Source: Streptomyces sp. A012304
Lineage (GTDB): Bacteria; Actinomycetota; Actinomycetes; Streptomycetales; Streptomycetaceae
Assembly (NCBI RefSeq): GCF_026008495.1
Contig: NZ_BQUN01000092.1
Coordinates: 84,581-148,580, forward strand
Reading direction: 5' to 3'
DNA length: 64,000 bases
Part shown: in pieces, positions 32,181-40,583 of the stretch
Numbering within the stretch: position 1 is the stretch's first letter
Layout: every line of letters starts with the position of its first letter
The notes under the pieces: model-generated
Database searches by the model: none
The model's input: the letters and a program-made list of their open reading frames with translations, nothing else
What the model was told of the DNA's origin: nothing
Made by a program: the position numbers and the translations under genes

Positions 32181-32783
32181 ATGAGCGATTCCTCCGAGAA
32201 GCCCCCGGCCAGGCCCCGCAAGCGCGTGGACTACGGGACCGGCCGTGAGGCCCTGCTCAACGCGGCCGTGCGCGTGGTGGCCCGGGGCGGGCTGCGCAAG
32301 CTCACCTATCGCGCCGTCGCGGAGGAGGCGGGTGTCACGCACGGACTCGTGGTGCACCACTTCGGATCGCGGGACGCGCTGATCGAGGCAGCCCTCGAAC
32401 ACGCGGTGCGCACCAGCGCGAGTACGAGCTCGCTGGAACCCGGCACGGGCGACATCGCGGACTTCGCGGCGGGACTGGCGGACATGGTCACCCGCGAGCC
32501 GGCCATGCAGACGTTCCAGTACGAGCTCATGCTCGAGTCCCGGCGCAGGCCCGAGCTGCTGCCGCAGATCCGCGCGCTGTACGACGAGTACTTCCAGGCC
32601 ACGGAGAGGGAGCTGTCCCGCAGTCTGCCCGCAGGCACCAGCCCTGCCCTGACCCGGCTCGTCTTCGCCGCCCTGGAGGGTCTCGTGCTGCACCAGCTGG
32701 TCCTCGACGAGCCGGACGTCACCGAGGCCGCGCTGAAGGAGCTGCGGTCGCTGCTGACCCGGCAGCGTGGAGACGCAGAGTAG
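32181..32783 (+). CDS. TetR-family regulator, paralogue A
   Basis: A 200-residue TetR repressor. The helix-turn-helix spans about residues 20-65, with LRKLTYRAVAEEAGVTHGLV and HHFGSRDAL. The C-terminal ligand domain is helical (ALTRLVFAALEGLVLHQL). It is the last gene of the ferredoxin-to-hpaG operon. Its HTH is almost identical to that of the second TetR at 41440, so the two should read the same DNA site. The site TTATCC-N4-GGATAA occurs at the promoters of this operon, of the P450 at 33015 and of the gcvT-like gene, each adjacent to one of these TetR genes or its operon. Confidence 0.92.
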   Translation: MSDSSEKPPARPRKRVDYGTGREALLNAAVRVVARGGLRKLTYRAVAEEAGVTHGLVVHHFGSRDALIEAALEHAVRTSASTSSLEPGTGDIADFAAGLADMVTREPAMQTFQYELMLESRRRPELLPQIRALYDEYFQATERELSRSLPAGTSPALTRLVFAALEGLVLHQLVLDEPDVTEAALKELRSLLTRQRGDAE

Positions 32784-32818
32784 TCGCCCCTGTGGCAGTT
32801 CCTGCCATAACAGCAGGT

Positions 32819-32860
32819 CAGGACGAGTCCCCGTCGCAACGGCGATGGGGACTCGTCCTG
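32819..32860 (+). terminator. Strong hairpin after the TetR A operon
   Basis: A 14-base-pair perfect outer stem (CAGGACGAGTCCCC with 32847-32860) continues through a G-T and four more pairs to a four-base loop AACG, 19 pairs in total. TTTCC follows. It separates the long catabolic operon from the P450-ferredoxin unit. Confidence 0.85.
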
Positions 32861-32901
32861 TTTCCGCCGCCGTGAAGAGTCGATTACGTGGGCGCGAAGT
32901 A

Positions 32902-32930
32902 TTGACGAAATTATCCGAGTGGATAATTCT
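32902..32930 (+). promoter_or_regulatory. Promoter of the P450-ferredoxin unit with internal TTATCC operator
   Basis: TTGACG (32902-32907) and AATTCT (32925-32930) are 17 bases apart. The palindrome TTATCC-GAGT-GGATAA (32911-32926) fills the spacer, so a bound dimer would block RNA polymerase directly. The layout matches the promoter at 41365-41393. Confidence 0.65.
32911..32926. promoter_or_regulatory. TTATCC-N4-GGATAA operator, site 2
   Basis: A perfect inverted repeat, extended to ATTATCC/GGATAAT, between the -35 and -10 of the P450 at 33015. Best match of the three sites to a consensus. Confidence 0.75.
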
Positions 32931-33014
32931 CGCCGTGCAGGGCCACTGGTCGCCCTCCCCTCTCCCACTCCCCAGCTCCCTCCGCCTTGCGCCCGATACG
33001 AGGAGTGCCACGAC

Positions 33015-34211
33015 ATGACCGTCACCACCGCCGGACCCGCGTCCGCCACCGAGGACCTGCTGCCCTTCCGCGACCCCGGCTTCCGCGCGGACCCGTACCC
33101 GTACTACGCGCGGCTGCGGCGGGAGCACCCTGTCTACAGGCATCCGGTCGGCCTGTACGCCGTCTCCCGCTACGAGGACGTCGCCCGGCTGATCCGCAAC
33201 CCCACCCTGAGCGTGCAGCAGCTCGACTTCGGGCCGGCCACCCCGATCCACCACACCATGCTGGGCAAGGACGCCCCCGACCACACGCGGCTGCGGCGGA
33301 TCACCAACCGCTGGTTCACGCCCAAGGCCGTCGAGGAGTGGTCCAAGGTGATGCGCGCCTGTGTGGAGGCCGTGCTCGACGAGGTCGATAAGGGCGACGG
33401 CACCCTGGACGCGGCCGGCGGCCTCTCCCTGAAGTGCACCTTCGAGACGACCTGCCACATCTTCGGCATCGAGCCGACCGAGATGGACGCCGTCCAGCGC
33501 AAGACCTACGAGATCGGGCTGAGTCTCGGCCCCGGCGGAAACGACGAGGAGGCCCGCGCCACCACGGAGGCGTTCGCCTGGTTCGCCGAGTACATCCGCC
33601 GGCTCGTGGCCGACAAGCGAGCCCACCCCGGCGAGGGCCTGATCGACGCCTTCATCGCCGCACAGGACGAGGGCAGGATGACCGAGGAAGAAGTCGTCTA
33701 CACCATCTTCCTGTTCTTCGCCGTGGGCCACCTCGACGTCAAGCACCTGATCAACCACGGCATCTGGCTGATGACGCAGCAGCCCGAGCTGTTCGCCGCA
33801 TACCGGGACGAGCCGGAGGCCCGGCTGGGCATCATCAACGAGATCCTGCGGATCGACACGCCCGAGTCGATGGTGGTGCGCCTGACCACGCAGGACACGG
33901 TCATCGGCGACACCACCGTGCCGGCCGGAGAGGCGCTGGCACTGCTCATCGCCTCCGCCAACCGCGACCCCGAGGTGTTCGCCGACCCCGACACCTTCGA
34001 CCACACCCGCCCGCTCGCCGCCGGCCAGCACCTGGCCTTCGGCTCCGGCATGCACGGCTGCGCCGGCCAGGTCCTGGCCCGCGCCGAGGCCGACATCGTC
34101 TTCAGCTCGATCGTCAATCGCTACTCCGGCGTCGAGCTCGCGGGCGAGCCCGCCTATGCGCACACCGAGTTCCTGCGCACGATCACGCACCTCCCCGTCC
34201 GTTTTCGCTGA
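33015..34211 (+). CDS. Cytochrome P450 with atypical I-helix
   Basis: A 398-residue P450 with haem loop FGSGMHGCAG and K-helix EILR. The I-helix reads FFAVGHLDVKHL: the Gly is kept but the usual acid-alcohol pair (E/D-T) is replaced by Leu-Asp-Val. This suggests altered proton delivery, as in some P450s whose substrate helps activate oxygen. GAGGAG precedes the ATG. Its own ferredoxin gene follows 32 bases later, and a TetR operator lies in its promoter. In an aromatic degradation operon a ring hydroxylase or O-demethylase is plausible; the adjacent folate C1 operon favours demethylation, by inference. Confidence 0.88.
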   Translation: MTVTTAGPASATEDLLPFRDPGFRADPYPYYARLRREHPVYRHPVGLYAVSRYEDVARLIRNPTLSVQQLDFGPATPIHHTMLGKDAPDHTRLRRITNRWFTPKAVEEWSKVMRACVEAVLDEVDKGDGTLDAAGGLSLKCTFETTCHIFGIEPTEMDAVQRKTYEIGLSLGPGGNDEEARATTEAFAWFAEYIRRLVADKRAHPGEGLIDAFIAAQDEGRMTEEEVVYTIFLFFAVGHLDVKHLINHGIWLMTQQPELFAAYRDEPEARLGIINEILRIDTPESMVVRLTTQDTVIGDTTVPAGEALALLIASANRDPEVFADPDTFDHTRPLAAGQHLAFGSGMHGCAGQVLARAEADIVFSSIVNRYSGVELAGEPAYAHTEFLRTITHLPVRFR

Positions 34212-34243
34212 TCCCCCGACCCCTCCGAGAGACAGGAGCCGTC

Positions 34244-34453
34244 ATGAAGGTCGAAGTCGACCTCAAGAAGTGCCAGGACCACGGTCAGTGCGTGTACGCG
34301 GCCCCCGACCTGTTCGGGCTGGACGACGAGGGACGCCTGTCCCTGCGGTCGCGGGCGACCGACGTCTACGTGGCCGACGTGGACGAGGGGAGCGCCGAGG
34401 AGCTGTACGAGGCCGCCGAGGTCTGTCCGCTGCAAGCCATCACGGTGCACTAG
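34244..34453 (+). CDS. Small [3Fe-4S]-type ferredoxin, P450 partner
   Basis: A 69-residue ferredoxin with KCQDHGQC and CPLQAI, closely related to the one at 26651 but with an acidic insertion (YVADVDEGS) before the last Cys. ACAGGAG precedes the ATG. It is paired with the P450 directly upstream and most likely reduced by the reductase at 26842. Having two similar ferredoxins under the same operator suggests each feeds a different P450. Confidence 0.92.
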   Translation: MKVEVDLKKCQDHGQCVYAAPDLFGLDDEGRLSLRSRATDVYVADVDEGSAEELYEAAEVCPLQAITVH

Positions 34454-34658
34454 TAGACGGGACCGTGGGTCCCACCCGAGGAGTACGCGGCCGGCATCCC
34501 GGCCGTCGTCCGGTCGGTCGTCGTACGACTCGTACGCCGGGGCGCGGCCGACCGGACCGCCGCCTGAGTCACGGTCCTGTAAAGACCTCGCCTCCACAGA
34601 AGCATCTCCCCGCAACCCCTTGCCAAACGGATAGTTCCAGCTCACCATGAGGCAACTC

Positions 34659-34672
34659 GTTTGGCCTAAAAC
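34659..34672. promoter_or_regulatory. GTTTG-N4-CAAAC operator, site 3 (permease)
   Basis: GTTTGG-CC-TAAAAC lies 37 bases before the permease start and differs from the perfect palindrome by one base of the right arm. The 255-base gap here (34454-34708) also has a half site CCAAAC at 34623-34628 and otherwise shows nothing. Confidence 0.5.
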
Positions 34673-34708
34673 AAATTCCCCGCCCCCCTTCCCCGGCAGG
34701 TGATTCGA

Positions 34709-36166
34709 GTGGACAGTCAGACCGCGACTCCCGTGCAAACCGGTCCTGATGCATCCATGGCAGGCAGGCTCAAGCCCGATTCTCTCGGTGTCCTGGGCAT
34801 TCTCTTCTTCGTTCTCTCCGCCCAGGCGCCGCTGACGGGCATCGCGGGGGCCGTGCCCATCGCCGTCGCCATCGGCAACGGCGCGGGTGCCCCTGCCGCC
34901 TACCTCGCGGCCGGCGTCGTCATCCTGCTGTTCTCCGTCGGATTCGTCGCCATGGGCCGCCATGTCGTGGACGCCGGAGCCTTCTACACCTACATCGGCA
35001 AGGGCCTGGGCCGCCCGGCCGGTTCCGGCAGCGCCGGAGTCGCCCTCTTCGCCTACTGTGCCGTCCAGGCCGCCATGTACGGGCTGTACGGCGCCACGGT
35101 GAGCGGCCTGGTCGAGCACTACTCGGGCGCCCGTGTGGCCTGGTGGGTCTGGGCGCTGGTCACCATGGTGATCGTGCAGGTCCTCGGCGCGTCGGGCATC
35201 GAGATGGGCGCCAAGATCCTCGCCGTCTTCGTCCTGGCGGAGTTCAGCATCCTGATCGTCTTCGCCCTGGTGACCCTGTTCAAGGGCGGCGGGCCCGAGG
35301 GCCTCGGCTTCACCGACAGCTTCTCGCCGTCCGCCGCGCTCACGGGCGCCCCGGGTGTGGCACTGATGTTCGCCGTGGCGTCGATGTTCGGCTTCGAGGC
35401 CACGGCCATCTACGGCGAGGAGGCCCGCGAACCCCGTAAGACCGTCCCCCGGGCCACCTACCTGTCGGTCGCGGTGATCACGGGCTTCTTCGCCTTCACC
35501 TCGTGGATGCTGATCTCGGCGCACGGCGCGTCCCGGGCGACGGGCGACGCGGGCGAGGCGCTGCAGAGCGGCGACGCGGCAGGCTTCGTCTTCGCCCCGA
35601 TCGCCGCCCTGTTGGGCGGCTGGGTGGGCGATGTGCTGCCGATCCTGCTGGCCACCTCCCTCTTCGCGGGCATCCTGGCCTTCCACAACTCCGCCAACCG
35701 CTACCTGTTCTCCCTCGGCCGGGAGGGTCTGCTGCCCCACCGGCTGACCGCCATCAACCGGCGCCACTCGCCCTGGGTCGCCGGCACGGTGCAGACCGTG
35801 CTCTCCGTGCTTCTGGTGATGCCCTTCGCGATGCTCGGCAAGGACCCGGTGCTGACCCTCTTCTCCTGGTTCAGCGGGGTCGCCGTCCTCGGCGTCATGC
35901 TGTTGTACTTCCTGACCTCGGCCTCGGTCGTCGTGTTCTTCCGCCGCTCGCGCGCCGACACCCGCCCGTGGAACACGCTGATCGCCCCCGTCCTGGGCGC
36001 GCTCGGCATCGGCGGCGCCATCTGGCTCATCGTCGCGAACTTCACGACGCTCATCGGCGGTGACCGGACCACGGCCCTATGGCTCCAGGTCACCGTTCCG
36101 GCGGTGCTGATCCTCGGCGTCGTCGCCGCCCGGCTGACGCGGTCCCGGGTGGAGACCACCCACTGA
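34709..36166 (+). CDS. APC-superfamily amino acid/amine permease
   Basis: A 485-residue transporter with about 12 membrane segments. The first helix carries the substrate motif region SAQAPLTGIAGAVPIAVAIG, and SMFGFEATAIYGEEAREPRK is the conserved TM6 and loop region. This resembles amine importers such as PuuP. GTG 34709 is chosen because AGGTGA lies a few bases ahead; a GTG nine bases earlier lacks a ribosome site. It is preceded by the GTTTG-type operator and followed by a terminator, so it is a single-gene unit. It probably imports the amine used by the GS-like enzyme. Confidence 0.88.
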   Translation: MDSQTATPVQTGPDASMAGRLKPDSLGVLGILFFVLSAQAPLTGIAGAVPIAVAIGNGAGAPAAYLAAGVVILLFSVGFVAMGRHVVDAGAFYTYIGKGLGRPAGSGSAGVALFAYCAVQAAMYGLYGATVSGLVEHYSGARVAWWVWALVTMVIVQVLGASGIEMGAKILAVFVLAEFSILIVFALVTLFKGGGPEGLGFTDSFSPSAALTGAPGVALMFAVASMFGFEATAIYGEEAREPRKTVPRATYLSVAVITGFFAFTSWMLISAHGASRATGDAGEALQSGDAAGFVFAPIAALLGGWVGDVLPILLATSLFAGILAFHNSANRYLFSLGREGLLPHRLTAINRRHSPWVAGTVQTVLSVLLVMPFAMLGKDPVLTLFSWFSGVAVLGVMLLYFLTSASVVVFFRRSRADTRPWNTLIAPVLGALGIGGAIWLIVANFTTLIGGDRTTALWLQVTVPAVLILGVVAARLTRSRVETTH

Positions 36167-36184
36167 ACACCGCGATGCCTCACC

Positions 36185-36216
36185 GATACGGCCGGAGCCT
36201 GCGCCCCGGCCGTATC
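36185..36216 (+). terminator. Terminator after the permease gene
   Basis: GATACGGCCGG pairs perfectly with 36206-36216 around a ten-base loop, 19 bases after the permease stop, followed by CGGCCTTTG. Confidence 0.7.
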
Positions 36217-36241
36217 CGGCCTTTGCCGAACCGCGTGAGTC

Positions 36242-36255
36242 GTTTGCCGTCAAAC
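36242..36255. promoter_or_regulatory. GTTTG-N4-CAAAC operator, site 4 (aldehyde dehydrogenase)
   Basis: GTTTGC-CG-TCAAAC, a near-perfect palindrome 30 bases before the dehydrogenase start, immediately after the permease terminator. Its position over the expected transcription start fits repression. Confidence 0.6.
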
Positions 36256-36284
36256 GAAACGGATGAAACGGAGAGGGAGAGCGC

Positions 36285-37775
36285 GTGCTGAACGCCACCC
36301 ATGAGGAACTGCTGCGCCGGGCCAAGGAACTCGATCTGCCCACGCAGCACCACATCGACGGCAGGAGCGAAGCCGGTGGCGGTGGATCGTTCGCCGTGAT
36401 CTCCCCGCGCGACGGTCAGAGCCTGGTCCAGGTCGCCGACGGACGGGAGGCAGAGGTCGATCTCGCTGTCGCCGCGGCCCGCCGCGCCTTCGACACAGGG
36501 CCGTGGCCGCACCTGGCGCCCGCCGAGCGCGGCCGGGTCCTGCTGCGGATCGCCGAGCTGCTGGAAGAGCGACGCGAGGAACTGGCGCTGACCGTGAGCC
36601 TGGAGATGGGCAAACCGATCACGGACGCGTACGCCATCGAGCTGCGCGCCGCGATCAACACCTTCCGCTGGTACGGGCAGCTCGCCGACAAGCTCACGGA
36701 CGAGTCTCCCCATACCGCACCGGACGCGCTCGCCCTGATCACCCGGGAGCCGACCGGTGTCGTCGGCGCCGTCGTGCCGTGGAACTTCCCGCTCACCTTG
36801 GCGAGCTGGAAAGTCGCTCCCGCGCTCGCCGCCGGCTGCACGGTCGTCCTGAAGCCGTCGGAGTCCTCTCCGCTGTCCGCCCTCCTGCTCGGCCGCGTCG
36901 CCACCGACGCCGGACTGCCGCCGGGCGTCCTCAACGTCGTGACCGGTGACGGGCCGGTGGCCGGCCGGGCGCTCGGCCTCCACCCCGGCGTCGATGTCCT
37001 GGCCTTCACCGGCTCCACCGCCGTCGGCCGGCACTTCCTGCGCTACGCCGCGGACTCCAACCTCAAACGCGTCTGGCTCGAACTCGGCGGCAAGTCACCG
37101 AACATCGTGCTGCCCGACGCCCCGGACCTGGAGAAGGCCGCGGCGACCGCGGCCTGGGGCATCTTCTTCAACCAGGGGGAGATGTGCACCGCCCCCTCCC
37201 GGCTGCTGGTCCACTCCTCCATAGCCGAACAGGTCACGGAGGCCGTCGTGGCGCGGGCGCGCGAGCTGCGGGTGGGCGACCCGCTCGATCCGGCCACCGA
37301 GATGGGAGCACTGGTCGGCGCCGGCCACCTCGGCAGGGTCCTGGAGCATGTCGCCTCCGGCCTGGAGGAGGGTGCCCGGCTGCGCGTGGGCGGGGGCCGG
37401 GCCCTGACCGAGACCGGCGGCAGCTACCTGCGGCCCACCGTGTTCGACCGGGTCGACCCCGGTATGCGGCTGGCCCGCGAGGAGATCTTCGGCCCGGTCC
37501 TGTCCGTCCTCGCCTTCGACGACCTCGACGAGGCGGTACGGCTCGCCAACGCCACCGAGTACGGCCTCGCCGCCGGCCTGTGGACCTCCGACCTGTCCAC
37601 CGCCCACAAGGTCTCACGCGCGCTCAAGGCCGGCACGGTCTGGGTCAACTGCTACGAGGAGGGCGACCTGACCGTCCCCTTCGGCGGCATGAAGCAGTCG
37701 GGCAACGGCCGCGACAAGTCCGCGCACGCCATCGAGAAGTACACCGAACTGAAGACCACCTGGATCCAGCTGTGA
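36285..37775 (+). CDS. Aldehyde dehydrogenase (PuuC/gamma-glutamyl-aminoaldehyde type)
   Basis: A 496-residue NAD-dependent aldehyde dehydrogenase. VVPWNFPLTLASWKVAPAL is the coenzyme segment, WLELGGKSPN carries the base Glu, and FFNQGEMCTAPSR carries the catalytic Cys. FNQGE(M/V)C is typical of PuuC, betaine aldehyde and gamma-glutamyl-aminobutyraldehyde dehydrogenases. GTG has GAGAGGGAGA just ahead. Its stop overlaps the GTG of a PuuD-like hydrolase, so oxidation of a gamma-glutamylated aldehyde and then release of glutamate are translationally coupled. Confidence 0.88.
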   Translation: MLNATHEELLRRAKELDLPTQHHIDGRSEAGGGGSFAVISPRDGQSLVQVADGREAEVDLAVAAARRAFDTGPWPHLAPAERGRVLLRIAELLEERREELALTVSLEMGKPITDAYAIELRAAINTFRWYGQLADKLTDESPHTAPDALALITREPTGVVGAVVPWNFPLTLASWKVAPALAAGCTVVLKPSESSPLSALLLGRVATDAGLPPGVLNVVTGDGPVAGRALGLHPGVDVLAFTGSTAVGRHFLRYAADSNLKRVWLELGGKSPNIVLPDAPDLEKAAATAAWGIFFNQGEMCTAPSRLLVHSSIAEQVTEAVVARARELRVGDPLDPATEMGALVGAGHLGRVLEHVASGLEEGARLRVGGGRALTETGGSYLRPTVFDRVDPGMRLAREEIFGPVLSVLAFDDLDEAVRLANATEYGLAAGLWTSDLSTAHKVSRALKAGTVWVNCYEEGDLTVPFGGMKQSGNGRDKSAHAIEKYTELKTTWIQL

Positions 37776-38494
37776 CCCCTGCGCACCCACGACCCCTGAT
37801 CGCGATCCCGGCCCGGTTCGCCGCCACCACGTCCGCGCTCCGCTACGCCGCCGAGGTCAACGCCCGCGCGCTGGTCGAGGCGGTGTGGCGGGCCGGGGGC
37901 GAGCCGGTGAGCATCCACCCCGCCGACCCGGCCGCAGCCGATGTGGCCGACCGGCTCGCCCGCTTCGACGGCGTGCTGCTCCCGGGCGGCGGAGACCTGG
38001 CCCCGCACCGCTACGGAGCCACCGACACTCATGACAGCGTCTATGACGTCGACGACCTCCAGGACGTGTTCGACCTCGAAGTCGCCCGGCGGGCCCTGGA
38101 CTCGGGCCTGCCCCTGCTCGCGATCTGCCGCGGGCTGCAGGTGGTGAACGTCGCCCTCGGCGGCAGCCTGGAACAGGACATGGGCGGCGCGGACCGCGAA
38201 CACCGGCACATCGTGCACCCGGTCGCCATCCAGCGCGGCACCCTGCTCGAACAGGCCACCGGCGCCGAGAAGACGGAGGCGTCCTGCTACCACCACCAGC
38301 GAGTCGACCGCATCGGTGCCGGGCTCAAGCCCACCGCGCGGGCCGCCGACGGCACGGTGGAGGGGCTCGAACTGCCCGCACACCGGGGATGGTTCACCGC
38401 GGTGCAATGGCACCCCGAGGACACCGCGGACCAGGACCCGGCCCAGCAGGGCCTGTTCGACGCGCTGGTGCACGCCGCCCACCACAGACACTGA
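37772..38494 (+). CDS. Gamma-glutamyl hydrolase, class I amidotransferase-like (PuuD-like)
   Basis: A 240-residue C26-type glutamine amidotransferase-like hydrolase. The nucleophile Cys is in LAICRGLQVVNVALGG and the His-Glu of the triad in VQWHPED. LLPGGGDLAPHRYG forms the oxyanion region. E. coli PuuD removes glutamate from gamma-glutamyl-GABA. The GTGA overlap with the dehydrogenase gene and the GS-like ligase elsewhere in the regulon complete a glutamylation, oxidation and deglutamylation cycle. TdnT of aniline degradation belongs to the same superfamily. Confidence 0.88.
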   Translation: MTPAHPRPLIAIPARFAATTSALRYAAEVNARALVEAVWRAGGEPVSIHPADPAAADVADRLARFDGVLLPGGGDLAPHRYGATDTHDSVYDVDDLQDVFDLEVARRALDSGLPLLAICRGLQVVNVALGGSLEQDMGGADREHRHIVHPVAIQRGTLLEQATGAEKTEASCYHHQRVDRIGAGLKPTARAADGTVEGLELPAHRGWFTAVQWHPEDTADQDPAQQGLFDALVHAAHHRH

Positions 38495-38501
38495 AAACGA
38501 C

Positions 38502-38757
38502 ATGGCTCTCTTCGGCCACGAGCGCCAGGCACCCCGCCTCGCCCCCCGAACTGGACGACGTTGCGCTGGGCCGGGTGCTGAGAGGCATCGCCGCCGCCCG
38601 GGGACCGGGACCGCAGGACCTCGCCATCACCCAGGCGGAGCGGCTCCTGCGGAACACCGGTGACGACCGGGACCGCCGCTGCCAGGAGATACGTGCACGC
38701 GATCCTTGGCACCGGGAGGCGCACCCGCAGATCAGCGACTACTGCGGTCGCGGGTAG
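38502..38757 (+). pseudogene. Small frameshifted gene remnant (uncertain)
   Basis: ATG 38502 begins MALFGHERQAPRLAP, after which protein-like sequence continues in another frame (PELDDVALGRVLRGIAAARG, ERLLRNTGDDRDRRCQEIRA) to a stop at 38757. The pattern resembles the N terminus of streptomycete TPR-like proteins with a single frameshift and truncation. Intact homologues were not checked. The 350-base gap holds only this and the folD terminator. Confidence 0.3.
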
Positions 38758-38795
38758 GTGTGCGTGCGGCTCTCCGGCCGTACGGCGAGCAGGCG

Positions 38796-38831
38796 GCGTG
38801 GGGGCGGGACCTTGCGGCCCTGCCCCCACGC
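38796..38831 (-). terminator. Terminator of the gcvT-like/purU/folD operon
   Basis: GCGTGGGGGC pairs perfectly with 38822-38831, and an inner GGG/CCC extends the stem around a one-base bulge. It begins 14 bases after the folD stop on the leftward strand. Confidence 0.7.
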
Positions 38832-38844
38832 GCCGCGCCTGACG

Positions 38845-39693
38845 TCAGCCGCGCTCCGCCGCCTCGACGATGTTGGTCAGCAGCATGGCACGGGTCATCG
38901 GCCCCACTCCGCCGACCGGCGGCGCGAGGGTGCCCGCGACCTGCTCGACGTCCGGGTGGACGTCTCCGAGGATGCCCTCGACGGTCCGGGTGATGCCCAC
39001 GGACAGGACCGTGGCGCCCGGCTTGATCCAGTCGGGCCTGACCAGATGGGCCACGCCGGCCGCGGCCACGACCACGTCGGCGGCGCGAGCGTGGGCTGCG
39101 ATGTCCTGGGTGGCCTCGTGGCACAGGGTCACCGTGGCGTGCTCGGTGCCGCGGGTCAGCATCAGGCCGAGCGGGCGGCCCACGGTGAGCCCGCAGCCGA
39201 TGACGCAGAACTGCTGTCCTTTGATGGGCACGCCGTTGCGCCGCAGCAGGTCGATGATGCCGCGCGGGGTGCAGGGCAGCGGCCCCGGCATGCCCAGCAC
39301 GAGCCGGCCCAGGTTGGCGGGGTGGAGCCCGTCGGCGTCCTTGGCCGGGTCGATGAGCTCCAGCACGGCGTGGGTGTCGATATGGGCCGGCAGCGGCAGC
39401 TGGACGATGAAACCGGTGCAGGCCGCGTCGGCGTTGAGCTTGAGCACGGCGGCCTCGACATCGGCCTGGGTCGCCGTGCCGGGCAGTTCCAGCCGGATCG
39501 ACGCGATGCCGACCTGGGCGCAGTCGCGGTGCTTGCCACGGACGTAGGAGTGGCTGGCGGGGTCGTCGCCGACGAGGATGGTGCCCAGCCCGGGGGCGAT
39601 GCCCCGGCTTCTGAGCAGCTTCACCCGCTCGGCGAGTTCACGTTTGGTCTCGGCTGCCGCGGCCTTCCCGTCGAGCAGCGTCGCGGTGGTCAT
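38845..39693 (-). CDS. folD: Methylenetetrahydrofolate dehydrogenase/cyclohydrolase
   Basis: A 282-residue bifunctional FolD that turns 5,10-methylene-THF into 10-formyl-THF. The catalytic Lys lies in YVRGKHRDC, followed by VQLPLPAHID, and the NADP site is VIGCGLTVGRPLGLML, with the C-terminal PVGGVGPMTRAML. GAGAGG precedes the ATG. As third gene of an operon with a GcvT-like protein and PurU it is probably a dedicated second copy for disposing of one-carbon units released by demethylation, in addition to a housekeeping FolD elsewhere (not seen, assumed). Confidence 0.93.
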   Translation of the reverse strand: MTTATLLDGKAAAAETKRELAERVKLLRSRGIAPGLGTILVGDDPASHSYVRGKHRDCAQVGIASIRLELPGTATQADVEAAVLKLNADAACTGFIVQLPLPAHIDTHAVLELIDPAKDADGLHPANLGRLVLGMPGPLPCTPRGIIDLLRRNGVPIKGQQFCVIGCGLTVGRPLGLMLTRGTEHATVTLCHEATQDIAAHARAADVVVAAAGVAHLVRPDWIKPGATVLSVGITRTVEGILGDVHPDVEQVAGTLAPPVGGVGPMTRAMLLTNIVEAAERG

Positions 39694-39719
39694 GTCGTAC
39701 GAGCCTCTCGGTGCGGGCG

Positions 39720-40565
<846 letters not shown>

Positions 40566-40583
40566 GTCGGGATCTCCGTCGGG

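Noticed and set aside
32131..32181. Separate promoter for TetR A
   Set aside because: The 49-base gap has no clear -35/-10 pair; cotranscription with the upstream operon is simpler.
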